Source: Hedera helix (Eukaryota; Streptophyta; Magnoliopsida; Apiales; Araliaceae). From it: a stretch of DNA of 64,000 nt. A program made the translations under genes and the position numbers. The notes below the pieces were generated by a model, which was given only the letters and a program-made list of their open reading frames with translations, made no database searches and was not told the DNA's origin. Below are positions 59,433-64,000 of this stretch, one piece after another; position 1 is the first letter of the stretch, and each line of letters starts with the position of its first letter. Location: contig OX359280.1 of NCBI GenBank assembly GCA_947179155.2, positions 11,709,001-11,773,000 on the forward strand, in the 5' to 3' direction.

Positions 59433-62400
59433 GATATGATTACAAGGGTCTCATTATTTTGACAATATTACTTAGAATTATAGTGTAATTTTTTTTTTTT
59501 TTGGATATGTGGTTGTCATATTCAAAATTGAACAATTTTTAGTTCAAATTTCATTAAATATTACAACCATAGATTCATGACATTATCTGCAGTTAACATG
59601 AAAAAAAAAAACTCAAGTATTTTAGACTGGAAATATTGAGCCTTTATTGTATTCACTAAATATTACAGCTATTTTGTAGCAATTATATATTATATGTTAT
59701 TGCACACGTTCTTGAGCTAGTAACATAAATTTGACACTACAAGTCTGCAATAGAACCATGAGGAAATGAAAGGGGGTGGGAGTCCCTCTTTTATTACTGG
59801 ATTTCCAAAAGAAGTTTTTTCTTATAAAAAAAATAATATAATTATTGTATTATTTTCTATTCAAAAAAAATATAAAATCCATTACCAAGGTAATTTAGTT
59901 AACTTTTATTGATGGGTCAAAGGGGTTCAAATTTGTATAACACTTGGTATAAACTTGGCTCACAGAAATTTGTTTCTTTATCACCATATTTCTTTAGTAA
60001 AAACACTTTGTTTTTAAATAAATTCAAACACATTTTGACATAATTTTTTTCTAAAAATTAACATAATAGTTTTTTTTTTTTAATTTTGATATAATAGTTA
60101 TTAAGTGATGTCATTGCTATCTAAAATGAAATAAAGAAACTTATACTATGTCCTAAACAATAATTGTAAAATAGGGATACTATATGAGTCTTATTATGTA
60201 TTGTTATAAATTTGTGTCAAATTACAATTGCAAAATATATCAATATATGAGATTGAATAGAATTATAAGAGAACCGCACTTATTATTCATCTATCCAAAA
60301 AAATACCACTAATACTTATCCATGTAAGTGATAATTAAAAAATCGACGTAAACATTTGTAATATATATCAATATATCATTTTTCATAATATATTTGTGGT
60401 TGTTATAATTAGTTGACTATACTATTTGTTTTTTCTTTTCAAAAGATATAATTTTGGGGATTTCATTAATCAAAGTTTTTTAGTTCAACATATTTCATTA
60501 ATAGTTTATTATTTTATTAATTAATATCGTATTATTTTCATTGGGAAAAAGTTAGAAATCTTAATTTTTTGTCTCAAATGATATGATATTAAATATTTTA
60601 ATAATATTTTGAGTCATAACCAATCACGAAATATGTAATTACTTAACCAATATAATGGTAACACGTCATTTAAAATCCTAAATATTTAAAATTCTTGGAA
60701 TTACTCTTTGGATGGTTAAACTAAATGTACTAGTCTAGTGATAAGATCTTTGTTTTTTACTATACAAGGTTAAAAATTCAAGTTTAGTTCTCAGTAAAAG
60801 TCAAAATCAACGGATATTACCAGATTGAAAATAATTTTTCTTTAAGATTACCCAGGTTCTTCTTAAATTTTAAGATAAAAATCCATAGTTAGAATTGAAT
60901 TATAATAATATAAGGTAATAAAAAAAATAAAAATAAAAACTCTTGCGAATGGTTGTTACAGCCAAGTACAGTGAGCTACAGTTACATATTTCATCTACAA
61001 TTATGAAGATAGGGTAGTTCAAAAGTTCACTACGTTAGTCATAATCAATGAAAACAAACACATGGGACTATGGGAGGAAGCCAAGAGACACGTGCACCGG
61101 GCAAGGCCATACAAATAATGTAAATAATTATTACATGTCATTTTATACAGCTCATGCTTAGCTGTAGACGTTGAACAATCTAATCCATTTAAAAATAAAA
61201 AAACACCACATTTGTGGCATGTGATATTCTACATCATACACAATTATTTAGGTTCACTTTATCGGTTGTCAATGCGGACAAATCAACATTAGTTAGCAGG
61301 TGGGCTCAAGTTCAGTTAATTATTGGTTATATCTGTTTGTTTGTTTATTTATTACTATAAATTATTGGTGACCTCGATATATTAAAAAATTATTTTATAT
61401 TTTAAAATAGGTAAATAGTATATTTTTTTTTTTATATATTTATAAGTTTTACTACAGACAAGTTCCATAGATATATAAAAAATATATATATATTATTTAT
61501 TTATTTTAAGAGTATGAAATAATCTCTCCGATTTACCAAACTCTACTTCAAAAATAAATCTTTGAATTCGTTTTAGTCTGACTTTTTTTTAAAAATAAAT
61601 AGAATAGTGGTACCAAATGTTATGAACACGAGGAACCCTCAGACGTGTAGACGAGATAAAAAAAATATAATTTTTATTATTAATTTATAAAATTAATTTG
61701 AGATATATTTTAATTTAAAATTGAGAAAATTAGTTAAAAATTATGAAATATTGAATTTTTATAATTAATAATATTTTTTAAATAAGTTTTATAATATTTA
61801 TTAATGTATTTATTAAAATTAAGTGAATTCGTATCAATTATAAATTTTATAATATCTCAAATTGCTTAAGAGATTACTAATTATATTATATTTCCAAACA
61901 GATGGATTACAAGTTTCGTGCCCACGAAAAAACCGAAGTAAAAAGAATGCCAATTTCTGTAATGTTCAATTTTTTAATTAGAAGTTTATACAAATATTAT
62001 TCAATCTTAGAATATCAATTATGTAATGTTTATAATTTTAGAAACTAATCCTATTAACATTCATCACAAAAATACAGGCGGATTGACTGGAGATATTAAG
62101 AAAGAAATTTGACCGTAATTTAAGAGAAATTTACATTGCTTGTCTTAAGATTTTTATTAAATATTAATTTTTTTTATACAGAAAACCCATGTATCTTTTG
62201 TGTTGCGCATGCACTAATATTAAATAAGTCTAGCTATGTATTTTGATAAATTTATATCGAATTATAATTATAAAATTTATCAATACATGAAATTGAACAA
62301 AATTATAATAAAGAGAGTTTTACTTATTACACATTTTTTCAAAAAAAATTACTATTAATACTTTTCACATAATCAACAACCCACGATTCGCAAGAAAAGA

Positions 62401-63930
62401 CTTTCCCTTTTCGTTACACTCATCTCCCCTCGTGGGAGACAACAAGAACAACAACATCCAACTCTTAAGTAGCACTTCCGGCTAGTTAAAGGCAATGAGT
62501 TGCATGTGCATTTCAAAAGCTAAACTCATGTGATAGCACTCGTGGCTCGTACTCATGAGTCACTCCATTTCTTAGAGTTAGATTTTAAACACCCAAGTTT
62601 TGTGTTGAAAGAGTCGAGAAAATGATATAAAATATTTGAGTTTGATTTAATGTATATTGTATATTTGGTACCGCGTATTTGTGTTAGATCATATTTAATT
62701 GGTTTAAAAAATGATATGTAATGTTTAGTGTATTTTACATGAATAAGTTTTAATCATACCCTTATTACATGTGTATTCCATTACCTTGAATGAACATGCA
62801 ATCACATGTATAATGTGTTAGTCAAATCAACCAACTTTAAGTTAACTTTATTCATATTTTGGCTCATATAAGCGGCAATTATTCCCTTTCCAATCTATTT
62901 CTCCATTACCTTCAACGAAACTCAAATGTGCAACACAACCACTATATATTAGGCTGAATAAAATAAATACGGTTTCAAATTGTAATAATATTATTAGTTT
63001 TTTAAAATTAATTAAAATATCTTTAAAATTTTAAGATAATTTATTAAAAATTATGAAATAATAAATCTTATAATAAGTAATATTTTTTAGAGATTTCATA
63101 ATGTTCATAACTATATTTACTAAAATTTAAAAAGCTTATTAATTTTAAAATTTTAAAATATCTCATGTTAATTTTAAAAAATTAATAATAATTTTACATT
63201 TTTAAACAGATAGAGTATATATTTTGAACTAGTTTTAACAATCGCTTATTATTATTATTATTATTATTATTATTTAGAACAACTATAAAATTATCTGAAT
63301 GAATATTTATTATTTTCTTTTAGAACACGTTCTATTACAATTCAAATCTAGTCTAATGGTCCAAGGGGAGTCTAGGGAAGGGGTCAGGAGAGAAACTAAA
63401 AAAAATTAGAGAAAAATTATTTTTTTCATATAGTGCCTTGATTAATATGTTTATTGAATTTATCATATAAACCAACTTTTAAAAATGGGTAAAGCTACAT
63501 GTCTTAAATTTTTTGTCGTAAATATGTCTCATATGATGTAATATTGAATAAGACAGAATATATTTTATGACATATCCAATGACGAAAAATTTATCAAAGC
63601 CGATAACCTATTATTTGACACGTTGTTTGAGATAAAAAATCTAAAATCTTTAATATTAACCTTTTAATGAGACGATCAATCAATTAAAGATATAATTTTT
63701 TTTGTGATAAAAAAAAACCCGACAATTAACACTCTTTCTTGCTCAAAAGGTGGGAGTATATGAAAAAGAAATAAGCGTTGCAATATTTATGGTCATATTA
63801 AGCAAAGGCGTTGGCAAAATAATTAATGAGGCATGTTCCCAAACGGACCAAGGACCAGCTCGTCATTCTTTGTTTTGTCTGTTCCATTATTGTCCTTTCA
63901 TATTTTTCAAATTGACGAAAATATCCTCAC
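59433..63930. other. AT-rich intergenic region without supported genes
   Basis: No frame of interest. An inverted-repeat MITE remnant lies at about 62969-63213, with TTATTAGTTTTTTAAAATTA and TAATTTTAAAAAATTAATAA near the ends. An (ATT)n run of about nine units lies at 63247-63274. Other parts are homopolymer-rich. Confidence 0.5.
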
Positions 63931-63937
63931 TGCAGCA

Positions 63938-63947
63938 TATAAATATA
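63938..63947 (+). promoter_or_regulatory. Possible TATA box of a gene starting beyond the window
   Basis: TATAAATATA follows a moderately GC-richer segment and is followed 40 bp later by a TTTCTCTCTCT tract typical of plant 5' UTRs. A plus-strand gene could begin just past position 64000. The overlapping open frame 63750-63998 has no family resemblance and I do not treat it as a gene. Confidence 0.35.
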
Positions 63948-64000
63948 GCACAAGAGAATGTTCCTTTCAACGAAAACATTTCTCTCTCTAAAATATAAAA

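Noticed and set aside
63750..63998. 82-codon frame at the right edge
   Set aside because: No recognisable domain, and it overlaps a likely promoter and leader region.

Overview
The window looks like nuclear DNA of a flowering plant, most likely a eudicot. It is very AT-rich. It holds one intron-containing plant annexin gene and many plant LTR retrotransposons with tRNA-iMet or tRNA-Asp primer sites, plus Stowaway-like and hAT-like MITEs, a 160-bp satellite and pseudogene scraps. I saw no bacterial genes, operons, CRISPR array, rRNA or tRNA gene.

Layout, left to right. 1-934 is the end of a chromovirus-like LTR that abuts a 160-bp satellite array (941-2350). From about 2384 to 20697 lies copy A of a segmental duplication. 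It carries the last three exons of an annexin (19090-19824, now a pseudogene) and is interrupted by a complete, young, coding-less element with giant LTRs (3169-14803, LARD type) and by a probable solo LTR (15144-18067). A Helitron-like terminus, a compound microsatellite and an Athila-like solo LTR (21280-22883) follow, then about 3.2 kb of decayed LTR-like DNA. Copy B of the duplication runs from about 26096 to 34060. It carries a 678-bp hAT-like MITE, a ricin-B-type lectin pseudogene, a 21-bp minisatellite, an NBS-LRR leucine-rich-repeat scrap and the intact 3' exons of the annexin gene.

The annexin gene is on the minus strand. Six exons between 52810 and 32397 join in phase with GT-AG borders into a 318-residue protein. 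Intron 3 is about 16.6 kb long because it hosts a copia-like solo LTR, a Stowaway-like MITE and a 10.2-kb non-autonomous LTR element (37785-47985, TSD AAGTA). A 6.1-kb Athila/Tat-type element that keeps only the C-terminal part of gag (40548-46650) is nested inside that element. Upstream of the annexin lies a truncated Ty3/gypsy Tat-lineage element (55345-59432, minus) with decayed gag, protease, RT and two RNase H domains. The remaining right end is AT-rich intergenic DNA with a possible promoter at the last bases, reading out of the window.

I found no new enzymatic or defence system. The most notable points are the giant-LTR coding-less element; GC-rich palindromic modules shared by LTRs of two unrelated retrotransposon lineages; the annexin gene whose third intron is a nested transposon hotspot next to its own broken half-copy; and the satellite array with sub-family structure.
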